In this document: positions 30,201 to 37,320 of the stretch, in pieces
Layout of the letters: each line of letters opens with the position of its first letter
How positions within the stretch are numbered: the stretch's first letter is position 1
IMG/VR virus record: IMGVR_UViG_3300009537_002640
Coordinates: 124,001 to 188,000 of that record
Length of the DNA stretch: 64,000 nucleotides
Origin: a virus
Direction: 5' to 3' (one strand)
The notes under the pieces: model-generated
What the model saw: only the letters and a program-made list of their open reading frames with translations
Told to the model about the DNA's origin: nothing
Database searches by the model: none
Translations under genes and position numbers: made by a program

Positions 30201-33200
30201 GCAGTTTGTCCTATAACCCCTAGTCCTGCACCAACACTTAGGTATCCATCTGTACTAACAGTTATATTACCACTAGATTCAGATATTCTTAACCCCTCTA
30301 CCCCGCCAGCAATTAGGGATAGTTGGTCAGCACCAGCACGGCCAAGCCCAGTATCAAGATCTTGTTTATGCGGAGTGATTGTAGGAACGGTGCTTGTGGC
30401 CTCCACATGTCTTATAACAGGACCGCCCGATAATGCAGAAAGTAAACCAAGTCCGGTATTTATTCCGAAAGCCCATGTGCCACCAGATGTAAATCCAATC
30501 GTGTTTGTAGTAACATGATAAATACCAGTATCAGTATCAGAGGCAAAAGTAAATCCTGGTTCTGATACTGACCCCGGCGAGACGGTTATTTGTCCGGCTA
30601 CTTCCAAAAGCGTAGACGGAGATGTAGTTCCGATACCCAATCGATTATTTGTTCTGTCAAAGAATAAATCATTGTCCCCAGCTATTGAGTTGGCACTAGT
30701 AAAGAATGCTACATATCCATCAGCGCCTTCAGACGCTGTAATGCTGCCACTACCATACCCATCAAGAGCCTGTGTGATAACTTGTAGCGTTTCAGATAAG
30801 TCGTTATTTAATATTGCACCGCCGATGCTTAAATCACCGCCAACACTAGCATCATACAGGAGATTGATATCTGTAGTCCCATCCGCAACTGTTAAAAGAA
30901 GCGTGTCTGTACCACCACCATCACCATCAGTTGTCCAGAGTTCTAATTCGCTAGATGAAGAGTTATATATCCACCAATATCTTGTGATAAATCCAGCACC
31001 AACATTTTGTCCAATACCAAGTCTTCTATCATCATACGCAACCGAATTGCTAATAAAGGTTATGGTAGTGGCGTTAGCCTGAAAAGCAAGAGAATTATGG
31101 TGGTAAAATTGCATATTACCACCAGTGTCTTTTATATAGGTGTCTGCTGTTGTATCTAGATTAAGGATAAATCTAGCATTTTCTTGCATTTGTAAATTAC
31201 CATAGGCATCTATAGTTCCACCACCGCTGCCATCACCAGTAATGCGTAGTCCTTCCCAGCCACCAGCTATAAGTGAAAGTTGATCAGTAGCAGCAGCTCC
31301 AATACCGGTATTTGAATCTATCCACATTGGAAGAAGAGTTGGAACAGTACTGCTGGCATTTACTCTTGAAAGAGCTGGTTGGGAACTATTGGAAGAGCCT
31401 AAGTAACTGCCATTTGCAAGCCAGAGAGAAGTTCCAGCAATTGCTATTCTAAGATTATCATCGGATGTTTCATAAAAACCAGTATCTCCATCACCAAATG
31501 CTATTGTTGGCATAGAAGCATTATTTACAGATGGTACTATAAGCCTACTATTTCCATGTACTTGTAAATCACCATAAGCATCTACTGTTGCTCCAGCTAC
31601 ATCTAAGTCGCCAGTTATTCGTAAACCTTCATAGCCACCAACTATAAGAGATAATTGATCTTGAGTAGGAAACCCACCATGACCAATGCCAGTATTGCTA
31701 TCGAACCTTGATGGTAATAAGGTTGGTGTAGTTGGGCCTGCACCAGTATCAGGAAAACCTGCCGCAGTAGATGTAGACGGACCAGATTGCCCGTTTGATT
31801 GAAATACCCAGCGTCTATTTCCTGCCACTGCTACATCTAGTTCATCATCTACTCTTTCATAGAATCCAGTATCGCCATCACCAAAGGCGATGGTAGGCAT
31901 AGTGGCATCATTAATCTGTGAAACTATTAGGCGACCATTGCCTTGTACCTGCAAATCACCATAAGCGTCTATAGTTCCGCCACTATCACCATTTGGTGTC
32001 ACATACAATAGATAATTGTTAGCCGCAGCGAGCGCTAAACTCCCCAACCCAGTATTTACTATGCCTTCAGACTGATTATGTGTTAGTAACAAATATTCAT
32101 TAGGGTTAACACTAGTGTCATTATTGCTATGTATAATAACCGTAGGATCTGCAAAAGCTCCATGTCCATGATCGACAGCTGTATTTGCGTGAGTGGTGAA
32201 TATCATGCTTTTGGCAGTATCACCAAGTGCCCATACCATTGTTGGTTCTGTTTGCTGAGTAGACCAATCTATGAACACATCATCATCAGAACCAAATGTG
32301 AAATTAACATTATCTTGGGTTACTGGTCTAGCATAAAACCTAGAGATAGCATCAAAATGTACCTCACCATCGACTTCAAGTGCCCCACCTATAATAACAC
32401 TGCCACTTGTAAGACTATGACTAGAACTTGCGCTGGTTCCTAATTGAAGTGCAACAGCGCTATCTGTGATTAGATTGCCATTGAAATCCAGGTCGGTTGT
32501 TCCATCTGTCACTGATAGTAGAAGGGTATCTGTACCTCCGCCATCTCCATCAGTTGTCCATAGCTCAAATTGGGTTCCACCAGAATTATATTCGAACCAA
32601 TAAACCGGGGCTGCTGATACAATACCTACCCCTAGTGGCATATCATTTGATGTTTTTAAGCCAGTTGTAAATGTTGCTGAATTACCGCCAGCAGCTTGAA
32701 AAACATTAGCGCCATTATGTACAAATTGAAGGGTGGAGCCAGTAGAATGAATATAAGTATCAGAATCATCATTGGAATTAAGTATGAGTCGCTGATTATC
32801 TCTTAGACTAATATTACCATCGACAATTAGATTATCTTGTATTCCAACACTATTGTGAACAGCTAAATATCCATCAACTATTAAGTCACCATAAATATTG
32901 GTGACAATTGTGCCACTTTCTGTAATACGTATGCCTTCAACTCCACCCGCAATTAGAGATAAAATATCACCTGTAGTGGTATCTGCACCTAAACCGGTAT
33001 CATTATCTAAACTAAAGGCGTAAACAGGGCTAGTCGTTGATGCGGGCTGGTTTCGCATCTGGGGTCCGTTTGAAGTTGTTCCAGAAAATGCATTTCCTAC
33101 TATTTTGAATCGTGCGCCACCACCCGTAGCAAAACCAATCTGATCAGCTGAAAGATTAAATATACCAGTATTGGGATCAGATATAAATGCTATACCTGGT

Positions 33201-35731
33201 AACGATTGAGAGCCATCTGCCACTAATAATTGCCCAGGAACTCCTACTTCACCAGTATCAGTAATAGACAGATATTCATCAGCAGCTTGTCGTATTCGCA
33301 ATGTGCCTTGCGATGTAACGCCAAAGTTCCAATCTCGCAATTCCCCCACATCAGTTTCATCAGGATTGGTTCTGATATGAAGTGAGCCTGGGCCTAGAAA
33401 TATGTCTTTCCATCGTAAGTCTTCGGTGCCTAATCCGTAAGCATCGTCTTGCACAGGATTCACATAACCATCAACGAGATTTTCTACTGTATTAGATATT
33501 AGATATCCATCTACCTCTAGAACCCCAACTATAAGCCTACCCGTTACAAAAGCGTCACCAGAAACAGAAAGTTCATATTCAGGGTTATCGAAACCTATCC
33601 CTATACGACCATTATCTACATATAATGAGCCTTCTGCAACATGTAATCGTGTTGCAGGAGAAGAAGTTCCTAAGCCAAGGCGATTATTCATTCTATCCCA
33701 ATAGAAGTCATTATCACCAGCAAGAGCCCTGGTTCCAGTAAAAAATGCTACATAGCCGTCAGCACTTTCGGTGGCGGTAGTATATCCATCTAGGTCTTTG
33801 GTTATAGTTTGAAGAGATTCGGTTAGGGCGCTGTTTATTAGGTCTCCACCAACACTTAGGTCACCAGCTATATCAACAGAATTATCGAAAAACGATTGCC
33901 CGCTTACAGCTAAAACATAGGGGGAAATAGTAGCACCACCAATACCCACTCGTTGGAAGTTGTCTATTCTAACTGCCTCGCTGCCACTAGTTATTAGAGA
34001 TATTTGGTTGGTAGTGTTAGCACCTATACCAGTTGTGGGATTATTGCGTCTAGGCAATAGGGTGGGATTCGTGCTAGATGCAGCCTCATTTAGTATAGAA
34101 CCACCTGTTGTTGTGGAACTTTGTATATAGCCAGCACCTATTATCCAGCTTTCGGACCCAGCGAATGTTAAGCTTATAAGGTCATCTGATGATTCATGTA
34201 TTCCAGTGTCGCCATCACCAAACACTATCGTTGGCTCATTTACAGCGGTTCCGCCAGGCACCAATATTCTATGACCAATAACCAAATTATTATTGGCTCG
34301 ATCAAAGTATAAATCATTGTCTCCACCTATAGTACCGTCACCAGTGAAGAAAGCCACATAACCATCCGCCCCTGCTGATGAAGTTACATATCCATCTAGA
34401 CCTTTAACTATAGTTTGTAATGCATCAGAGTGTTGTGTGTAGTGCTCAGATTCAGTAGACACCAGTCCTTGTAAATCAGACGATAGGGCATAACCATCCA
34501 GGGCGTCACGGATTTCCTGGCGCTGTTGTGAGCTATCAACCCAACGCTGGTCTTCTACCGTCGATAAAGCATATCCATCTAAATCCTTAGTTATAGATTC
34601 AATTGCACCAGCATGTTGTTGATAATGCTCTTGTTCTGTTTGATAAATACCCTGTAAGCTAAATGCATATCCGTCAGACGCATCGCGCAAATCCTGCAAT
34701 TGTTGACTACTATCAGACCACCTTTGGTCCTCAATAGAAGTCAGTGCATACCCATCAAGGTCACTTAATATAGTTTGAATGGCGACTGAAACTTGAGTAT
34801 GGTGTTCTTGCTCTGTTTGACCATAGCCATCTAGGTCTTTAAGTATAGTTTGTATGGTCTCAGCAATTTGTTGCTTATGTTCTTCTACAGTTTGAGCCAA
34901 TCCAGTGTCCGAAGAGTATCCGTCCAAGTTGGATATAATTGTTTGAATTGCTTCTGAATGCTGAGAATAGTGTTCTTGTTCTGTAGTAACCAATCCTTGC
35001 AGATCAGTATCTAAAGCATAGCCATCTAGAGAGTCTCTAATCTCTTGTAATTGTTGTGATGAATCAATCCATCTTTGATCTTCCACCACAACAGACGCAT
35101 AACCGTCTAGATCTTTACGAATAGTCTGCACTACATCACTGTGTTGTAAATAATGCTCTAATTCTGTTTGCACTTGTCCCTGTAGGTCAGATGCCAGAGC
35201 ATAACCATCTAATGCTGTTCGTATATCTTGTAATTGTTGTGAGGAATCAATCCAACGTTGATTCTCTATGGTGAGAATTGCATAACCATCTAAATCAGAT
35301 AAAATGATTTGCAATGCTTGTGAAAATTGTGTGTAATGTTCGCTTACAGTTTGATCTGACGCATAACCATCCAAAGCTCCGGGAGGGATTTCTGCTGTGC
35401 CATAACCATCTAGGTCTTTAAGTATAGTTTGGATTGCGCTAGATAATTGAGAATAGTGTTCACTTTCAGTTTGGTCAGTAGCGTATCCGTCTAATGCACC
35501 GCCAAAGTCCACATTAGTTTGGGTAATATCCTTAATGGTTCTTATGCCAGTAGAATCTTTGAAGACAATATTTTTGTCTTCATCGACAGTAATGTATACC
35601 TCGTCGCTACCCAGTCCTAACAGTCCTGCTGGGTTGTCCGTACCAATACCAACATAGCCATCAAGCCTATAAATATCACCCTGACTATTTATGGCCCATC
35701 TGGTAATACCTATAGCAGGAATAGTAGCCAT
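24296..35731 (-). CDS. Giant tail fibre protein with modular repeats (3811 aa)
   Basis: This is the largest gene of the window and it is intact. Residues 1-70 are a short head region (RLDGYVGIGTDNP). Residues about 75-450 are helical repeats each ending in LDGY. From about 450 to 3760 there are beta-rich modules built from recurring phage-fibre motifs: ADGYVAFFTG, then DNDLFWDRxNNRLGIGTT, FGDGDTGFYE, SLIAGGVEGLRIT, and TNPTLVPR followed by TGIG. I counted 16-17 copies of the DTGFYE-type motif. The C-terminus (LTTTERDALEP, IEGMVIFNTSTKKHQGWDG) is the common end of long phage fibres. By hand it has 33 DGY and 6 DAY. GGAG precedes the ATG. It probably forms a very long trimeric fibre, which is inferred from the family rather than seen. 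Confidence 0.85.
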   Translation of the reverse strand: MATIPAIGITRWAINSQGDIYRLDGYVGIGTDNPAGLLGLGSDEVYITVDEDKNIVFKDSTGIRTIKDITQTNVDFGGALDGYATDQTESEHYSQLSSAIQTILKDLDGYGTAEIPPGALDGYASDQTVSEHYTQFSQALQIILSDLDGYAILTIENQRWIDSSQQLQDIRTALDGYALASDLQGQVQTELEHYLQHSDVVQTIRKDLDGYASVVVEDQRWIDSSQQLQEIRDSLDGYALDTDLQGLVTTEQEHYSQHSEAIQTIISNLDGYSSDTGLAQTVEEHKQQIAETIQTILKDLDGYGQTEQEHHTQVSVAIQTILSDLDGYALTSIEDQRWSDSSQQLQDLRDASDGYAFSLQGIYQTEQEHYQQHAGAIESITKDLDGYALSTVEDQRWVDSSQQRQEIRDALDGYALSSDLQGLVSTESEHYTQHSDALQTIVKGLDGYVTSSAGADGYVAFFTGDGTIGGDNDLYFDRANNNLVIGHRILVPGGTAVNEPTIVFGDGDTGIHESSDDLISLTFAGSESWIIGAGYIQSSTTTGGSILNEAASSTNPTLLPRRNNPTTGIGANTTNQISLITSGSEAVRIDNFQRVGIGGATISPYVLAVSGQSFFDNSVDIAGDLSVGGDLINSALTESLQTITKDLDGYTTATESADGYVAFFTGTRALAGDNDFYWDRMNNRLGLGTSSPATRLHVAEGSLYVDNGRIGIGFDNPEYELSVSGDAFVTGRLIVGVLEVDGYLISNTVENLVDGYVNPVQDDAYGLGTEDLRWKDIFLGPGSLHIRTNPDETDVGELRDWNFGVTSQGTLRIRQAADEYLSITDTGEVGVPGQLLVADGSQSLPGIAFISDPNTGIFNLSADQIGFATGGGARFKIVGNAFSGTTSNGPQMRNQPASTTSPVYAFSLDNDTGLGADTTTGDILSLIAGGVEGIRITESGTIVTNIYGDLIVDGYLAVHNSVGIQDNLIVDGNISLRDNQRLILNSNDDSDTYIHSTGSTLQFVHNGANVFQAAGGNSATFTTGLKTSNDMPLGVGIVSAAPVYWFEYNSGGTQFELWTTDGDGGGTDTLLLSVTDGTTDLDFNGNLITDSAVALQLGTSASSSHSLTSGSVIIGGALEVDGEVHFDAISRFYARPVTQDNVNFTFGSDDDVFIDWSTQQTEPTMVWALGDTAKSMIFTTHANTAVDHGHGAFADPTVIIHSNNDTSVNPNEYLLLTHNQSEGIVNTGLGSLALAAANNYLLYVTPNGDSGGTIDAYGDLQVQGNGRLIVSQINDATMPTIAFGDGDTGFYERVDDELDVAVAGNRRWVFQSNGQSGPSTSTAAGFPDTGAGPTTPTLLPSRFDSNTGIGHGGFPTQDQLSLIVGGYEGLRITGDLDVAGATVDAYGDLQVHGNSRLIVPSVNNASMPTIAFGDGDTGFYETSDDNLRIAIAGTSLWLANGSYLGSSNSSQPALSRVNASSTVPTLLPMWIDSNTGIGAAATDQLSLIAGGWEGLRITGDGSGGGTIDAYGNLQMQENARFILNLDTTADTYIKDTGGNMQFYHHNSLAFQANATTITFISNSVAYDDRRLGIGQNVGAGFITRYWWIYNSSSSELELWTTDGDGGGTDTLLLTVADGTTDINLLYDASVGGDLSIGGAILNNDLSETLQVITQALDGYGSGSITASEGADGYVAFFTSANSIAGDNDLFFDRTNNRLGIGTTSPSTLLEVAGQITVSPGSVSEPGFTFASDTDTGIYHVTTNTIGFTSGGTWAFGINTGLGLLSALSGGPVIRHVEATSTVPTITPHKQDLDTGLGRAGADQLSLIAGGVEGLRISESSGNITVSTDGYLSVGAGLGVIGQTAISGTLTMGNSLDMGSNSIVNVDLLSFDSASTYNIDLDTTDFVFTFNGTEAWRMSGGSFSAFSVGAQLLNETSSSTNPTIIPRKGSFGNGIGGAAGEVAIIVGGGSKIAAYSAAVVISQDTTFSSAGTASLPAINFGDTDTGFYESSDDVLAVSTLGSIRGSWDAGQYTTYVSIQADLTSGPALLRENAAATNPTLVPNKSDSNTGIGSSGADQLSMIAGGVESIRVEDGYVTVNGDTSLVGDSTITGSVYAQQIVLPTLDEPTNPAITFSNGTGIYASGATLRFATNNQAAWSISNSSSIFSAADSGARIQSGFGSTSVVSYGFNNDGDTGMYRATINQLGFVTGGTEAIRITDTQRVGISTNAPDALLHVAGDGYFDGYLMPRTDDMWGLGTPDLRWRDLYLGTDSIHIISTDAETTTGRDYSWKIEKTPGTTQGFLRLYAGSTPVISISPDARRVGFGEDPTVALANHSITTTGAINTASDYRIGTSSVLLRNSGNYVQYGTADVNEELRFRSGGVVNMTLSTTGEVGIGTGSPEAKLHVAGDGYFDGYLMPHTDNMWGLGTPDLRWRDLYLGPESLHIVSTTAEGRPNRTFTWSVTEDGSLCLSDDGVPVAEFNSSTGASFPAGGGGGGGISATEGADGYIAFFTGSDSIAGDNDLFWDRPNNRLGIGTTAPLNKLDVAGGVVIGSGDAGVDTAPTDGLHVEGRLFAGGGGGVATPGYSFHTATGTGMGIPFGSTSLAFSVSGNLKWTIDSSDRWFSSSGVVASAGGSASTPGYSFATASDFDTGMFRAGADILGFAAGGVEAFRITESGGSTDVNFPTGGTASTPTINFGDGDTGFYAALDNVLSLATGGSKIFDFSSIGMENVNTGGPGILNEISSATNPTLVPRRNDTDTGIGSAAANQLSLVAGGVEGIRITESGSATTVTMGASYGGTPSALYDDLTVQGGSNVGITIGSSTTGFGALLFADADSTWSGNIIFDHSTNQLEIGTAGSTRAYVSSTGLHVNTGSRFFVPQINAPSTPTITFGDGDSGFYESADDTIQISLGGFARFTWSGVNYSSTVSGGPSMRGFDATATTPTFNPDALDSGTGIGTAGTSQLSLIANNIEGIRIDATGSPFINVNGDLNVAGAINNDDLSETFQVILQALDGYGGGGGLTAEEGADGYVAFFTSSGTLAGDNDLYFDRVNNNLQLNHRLIFPNTTGVEGFSSPTIGFGSSGNTGFNAFSDTVIGVSISGSNAWSFTSSEFGSAAGGGNLSASSPSDTNASVRTGSGINSGLGAGGSIYNLSAIVDGQEALRFTRNTEGDNSTVDAYGDVNIQGGGRLFVADGTSVLPSISFLSDTDTGIYRIGSNRLGFSTGSGVKAEVDSEGIVLWPDPGVVKALGTRDINIDAGGSVSLIGNSIEGLRITSGSGQPTIDAYGDLQVQGGSRLIVPSVNNEAIPTIAFGDGDTGFFELTDDAVYFSSVGTSRWWASFDDLAAAQSTRGWHMRNEISTATNPVYCFRFDLDTGVGSGAADAISLIAGGVEGLTITETGGATAVNIPGAGSETTPLLNLGDGDTGWWEASDDVLALSTAGSEVMRIDSLGFIAIGHTTTGIWDWSMRKTTVGSVVANIANLDSGSSSHARLDLATSGGDPYISLSGGDLWYVGLDRSLGGEFVIGDSSIPGGNIRMRIGPTGGDAGIAAAPAATWDVQQANDGAYTDIRVYNTNSTAGSDSVFLAEAQSAGGDPKLELSVSATQDWTVGIDNDDSEAFKIGSNATVGTNTHLTIDTSGNIGIGQAPVTGSKLSLPSENDAATPTISFGDGDTGFYETQDDTIGIAALGINAFFINASQISGATSGSGTVMNEAASATNPTLVPAWSDYDTGIGSAGANELSLITAGAEQVNIASDGYTTFSSGISVGGDSGIDGNLDVGNELTVGSVFLPPRLTTTERDALEPIEGMVIFNTSTKKHQGWDGTTWNDFY
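24500..34386 (-). repeat. Array of about 16 beta-rich fibre modules
   Basis: Inside the 3811-residue fibre gene, modules of roughly 130-220 codons recur with conserved blocks: FGDGDTGFYE and variants (DTDTGIYH, DGDTGMYR, DGDTGWWE), SLIAGGVEGLRIT and NPTLVPRRND. Full modules start with EGADGYVAFFTG and NRLGIGTT. Copies differ enough to suggest long divergence plus shuffling. The boundaries are approximate. Confidence 0.7.
34387..35500 (-). repeat. Tandem helical repeats punctuated by LDGY
   Basis: The N-terminal rod of the giant fibre consists of two unit types of about 25-30 codons. One, seen eight times, has EHYxQ followed by AIQTIxKDLDGY. The other, seen four times, has QRWxDSSQQLQEIR followed by xLDGYAL. 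Nearly every unit ends in DGY, with synonymous codons varying between copies. Each helix is amphipathic, as expected for a trimeric coiled coil broken at DGY. Confidence 0.75.
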
Positions 35732-35745
35732 GTATATTAAGTCTC

Positions 35746-36267
35746 CTAATCAGTTTCCATTAATTCCTCTTTCTTGTCTTTACGGTCCTTTCCATCTATA
35801 TCGTGATAGTCTAATAAACCATCAACATAATCTTCAGCCTTTGCAGGAGACTCGTCGCGCTTTTTATAATCCACCTGAGACTGAAATGCTTCCATTTCTG
35901 TTTCTCTATCTAAATATTCTTTTTCCCCTTTATTAGGGTCAACATTGTCAGTGAATTGCTGAAGGAAGTGCACCAGTTCGTGCACCAGATAGTGAGTAGG
36001 ATCCTGTCCCTTTTCTACTAGCTTCTTATTAATGTAAATCTTCTTGTCTTTAGTTTTTGCTGATACATCTAAATCAGCAAATTCTACAGGCACATCATCT
36101 ATCTTGGATAGCGGGACATTATACTTGTCAAATTTTTCTTTAACCTCAGGATCAGATTTTATCTTATCTTTCATCTTCTGAACCAGCTTGGTCCAATCCG
36201 GTCCCGCCCTCTTCGAGATTCTGGTTATTGTCTGGTGTCTCTTCGACAGTTTGCGCATCTTTTTCAC
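35746..36267 (-). CDS. Putative zinc metalloprotease (HELVH motif)
   Basis: Residues 92-105 (HYLVHELVHFLQQF) hold the zinc-binding HExxH signature: His96, catalytic Glu97 and His100. A downstream acidic helix (DRETEMEAFQSQ) offers Glu122 or Glu126 as third ligand, as in gluzincin-type peptidases. The N-terminal 40 residues are very basic and the C-terminal 35 are highly charged. The family is known from phages, but its substrate is usually unknown. The likely start is GTG at 36267 or ATG at 36258 (GGGTG upstream). Either way the gene overlaps the upstream 87-residue gene by 95-104 bases in another frame, which is unusual here. It ends in TAG. It may process virion proteins or act on the host envelope; it has no signal peptide. 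Confidence 0.7.
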   Translation of the reverse strand: MKKMRKLSKRHQTITRISKRAGPDWTKLVQKMKDKIKSDPEVKEKFDKYNVPLSKIDDVPVEFADLDVSAKTKDKKIYINKKLVEKGQDPTHYLVHELVHFLQQFTDNVDPNKGEKEYLDRETEMEAFQSQVDYKKRDESPAKAEDYVDGLLDYHDIDGKDRKDKKEELMETD

Positions 36268-36427
36268 CCATCAAGTATAGTTGTCTGCTTTGCTCTAAGC
36301 TAGCTATTCGAGATTGGGCTGCCGCAACTGCTGTCTTTAATCCCAAAATCTCTAACTCTAATTCATCCATTGTTTCTGGTTGGCGATAACCTACATATTC
36401 TACAAAAACTTTCTCTGGCTTTCTCAT
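36164..36427 (-). CDS. Small coiled-coil protein (87 aa)
   Basis: I do not recognise it. Residues 19-50 form an amphipathic helix with regular Leu/Ile spacing (MDELELEILGLKTAVAAAQS). The C-terminal 30 residues are acidic and look disordered (EEGGTGLDQAGSEDER). AAGGAG precedes its ATG. Its last 35 codons overlap the start of the metalloprotease gene in a different frame, so it is either translationally coupled to it or one of the two starts is misplaced. It could be a regulator or partner of the protease, which is inferred only from coupling. Confidence 0.55.
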   Translation of the reverse strand: MRKPEKVFVEYVGYRQPETMDELELEILGLKTAVAAAQSRIASLEQSRQLYLMGEKDAQTVEETPDNNQNLEEGGTGLDQAGSEDER

Positions 36428-36437
36428 TACTTACTCC

Positions 36438-36902
36438 TTATTCGCCAAGAAAAAACTTGGCTAAAACTAGACCTAACGCCAATAAGCCCGGAACTATAGT
36501 TGCCACAAGCTTTAAGAACCCAAGAGTTTTTTCTCTCTTAAATTCAGCTTCGGTCTTCTTATCCTGATTTACTAGATTTTTTACACCACTAACTCTTTCG
36601 TGTAGTGATTTTTCCATCTCTTTATCGTCTTTAGTATGTTCCTCTAACTCTTTCTCCAAGTCAGATAGGTCTTTCTCCAATAATGCTAGTCGAGTGATAA
36701 TAGATTTTTCTCCATTACCATCTCTAACTACGTGAGACAAATACTGAACTTTTTCCTCTATGCCATCCAGCTTTCCTTTGAGCACAGCCATAGCTGTAGC
36801 ATTCTCTCGCAATTCTCCCAGCAACGTTTGCACTAATGACGTAGTGGCCTGTAAGCTTTTTGCAAGATCTTCAGCGAGCGCATTATTCTCCGAGGTGCTC
36901 AT
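36438..36902 (-). CDS. Coiled-coil protein with C-terminal membrane anchor (XhlA/holin-like)
   Basis: The protein is almost fully helical for residues 1-125, with heptad Leu/Ile (MAVLKGKLDGIEEKVQYL; ITRLALLEKDLSDLEKELEE). It ends in one membrane segment, residues about 130-150 (LKLVATIVPGLLALGLVLA), and a short tail KFFLGE. A cytoplasmic coiled coil followed by one C-terminal helix resembles XhlA-type holin partners and other tail-anchored phage proteins; the present protein is longer than XhlA. GGAG lies 7 bases before the ATG, which overlaps the preceding gene by 20 bases. With the adjacent small genes and the protease it could form a lysis or host-membrane module, but no endolysin was seen in this window. 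Confidence 0.55.
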   Translation of the reverse strand: MSTSENNALAEDLAKSLQATTSLVQTLLGELRENATAMAVLKGKLDGIEEKVQYLSHVVRDGNGEKSIITRLALLEKDLSDLEKELEEHTKDDKEMEKSLHERVSGVKNLVNQDKKTEAEFKREKTLGFLKLVATIVPGLLALGLVLAKFFLGE

Positions 36903-37077
36903 GTAATTCTCCAGCCCTCTTAGCCATTTCCTTACAGTGTTCCTTGTTCTCCTTTAGTTTGGAAAGGGTGCCGTTACCTAATTCATGGGTAAGCTCTTTA
37001 AGATACTCTATTAGTTCTGCCAAGGTCTTATCTTTGGTATTTTCGCTAAGTAGTTCATCAAGTGATTTGTTGCTCAT
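36883..37077 (-). CDS. Small hypothetical helical protein (64 aa)
   Basis: I choose the ATG at 37077 (MSNKSLDELLSEN) because it overlaps the stop of the upstream gene as TAATG; an earlier in-frame ATG would overlap by nine more codons. The protein is charged and helical (TLAELIEYLKELTHELGN), with one Cys and two His near the end. No family was recognised. Its 3' end overlaps the next gene by 20 bases, so the four small genes here are translated as a coupled set. Confidence 0.5.
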   Translation of the reverse strand: MSNKSLDELLSENTKDKTLAELIEYLKELTHELGNGTLSKLKENKEHCKEMAKRAGELHEHLGE

Positions 37078-37310
37078 TATGCCTGTGCTCCTATTACGCC
37101 CCAATCACCCCCGCTAGCTGAAACATAAACGATAGACGTTGGTCCTATTTTGATACTGTATAATCCAGGCGGTACCGGCACAAAATTAACCCCATCTAAG
37201 CTAAAGGCAAATGTGACGCCGGAATCTACCCCAATATTAAGTTGTCCGATGGGACGGTCAAACTCAAGAGTAGCATCGGTTGTTCCTGAAAAAGATGTAT
37301 TGGCTGCCAT
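37077..37310 (-). CDS. Small beta-sandwich virion protein (77 aa)
   Basis: The sequence is entirely beta-like: LEFDRPIGQLNIGVDSGV, FAFSLDGVNFVPVPPG and SIVYVSASGGDWGVIGA. The pattern of a strand followed by a SxDG turn and an aromatic strand is shared with the 103-residue product at 55703-56014 (IQYSFDGTTVHGDMTPLRP). Both probably belong to a family of small phage surface domains, used as decoration or as fibre accessories. The role is inferred. It follows the 301-residue protein after 10 bases. Confidence 0.55.
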   Translation of the reverse strand: MAANTSFSGTTDATLEFDRPIGQLNIGVDSGVTFAFSLDGVNFVPVPPGLYSIKIGPTSIVYVSASGGDWGVIGAQA

Positions 37311-37320
37311 TGGTTTCTCC

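Noticed and set aside
24296-35731. DGY codons (GAT GGA TAT) resemble the T4 gene 60 take-off sequence GAU GGA UAG, suggesting translational bypassing
   Set aside because: All frames are continuous through these sites, there is no stop codon or matching landing site, and the codons vary freely.
3611-35731. Diversity-generating retroelement for the fibres
   Set aside because: No reverse transcriptase gene or template repeat was seen in the window, and there is no adenine-specific variation to judge from one sequence. It could still exist outside the window.
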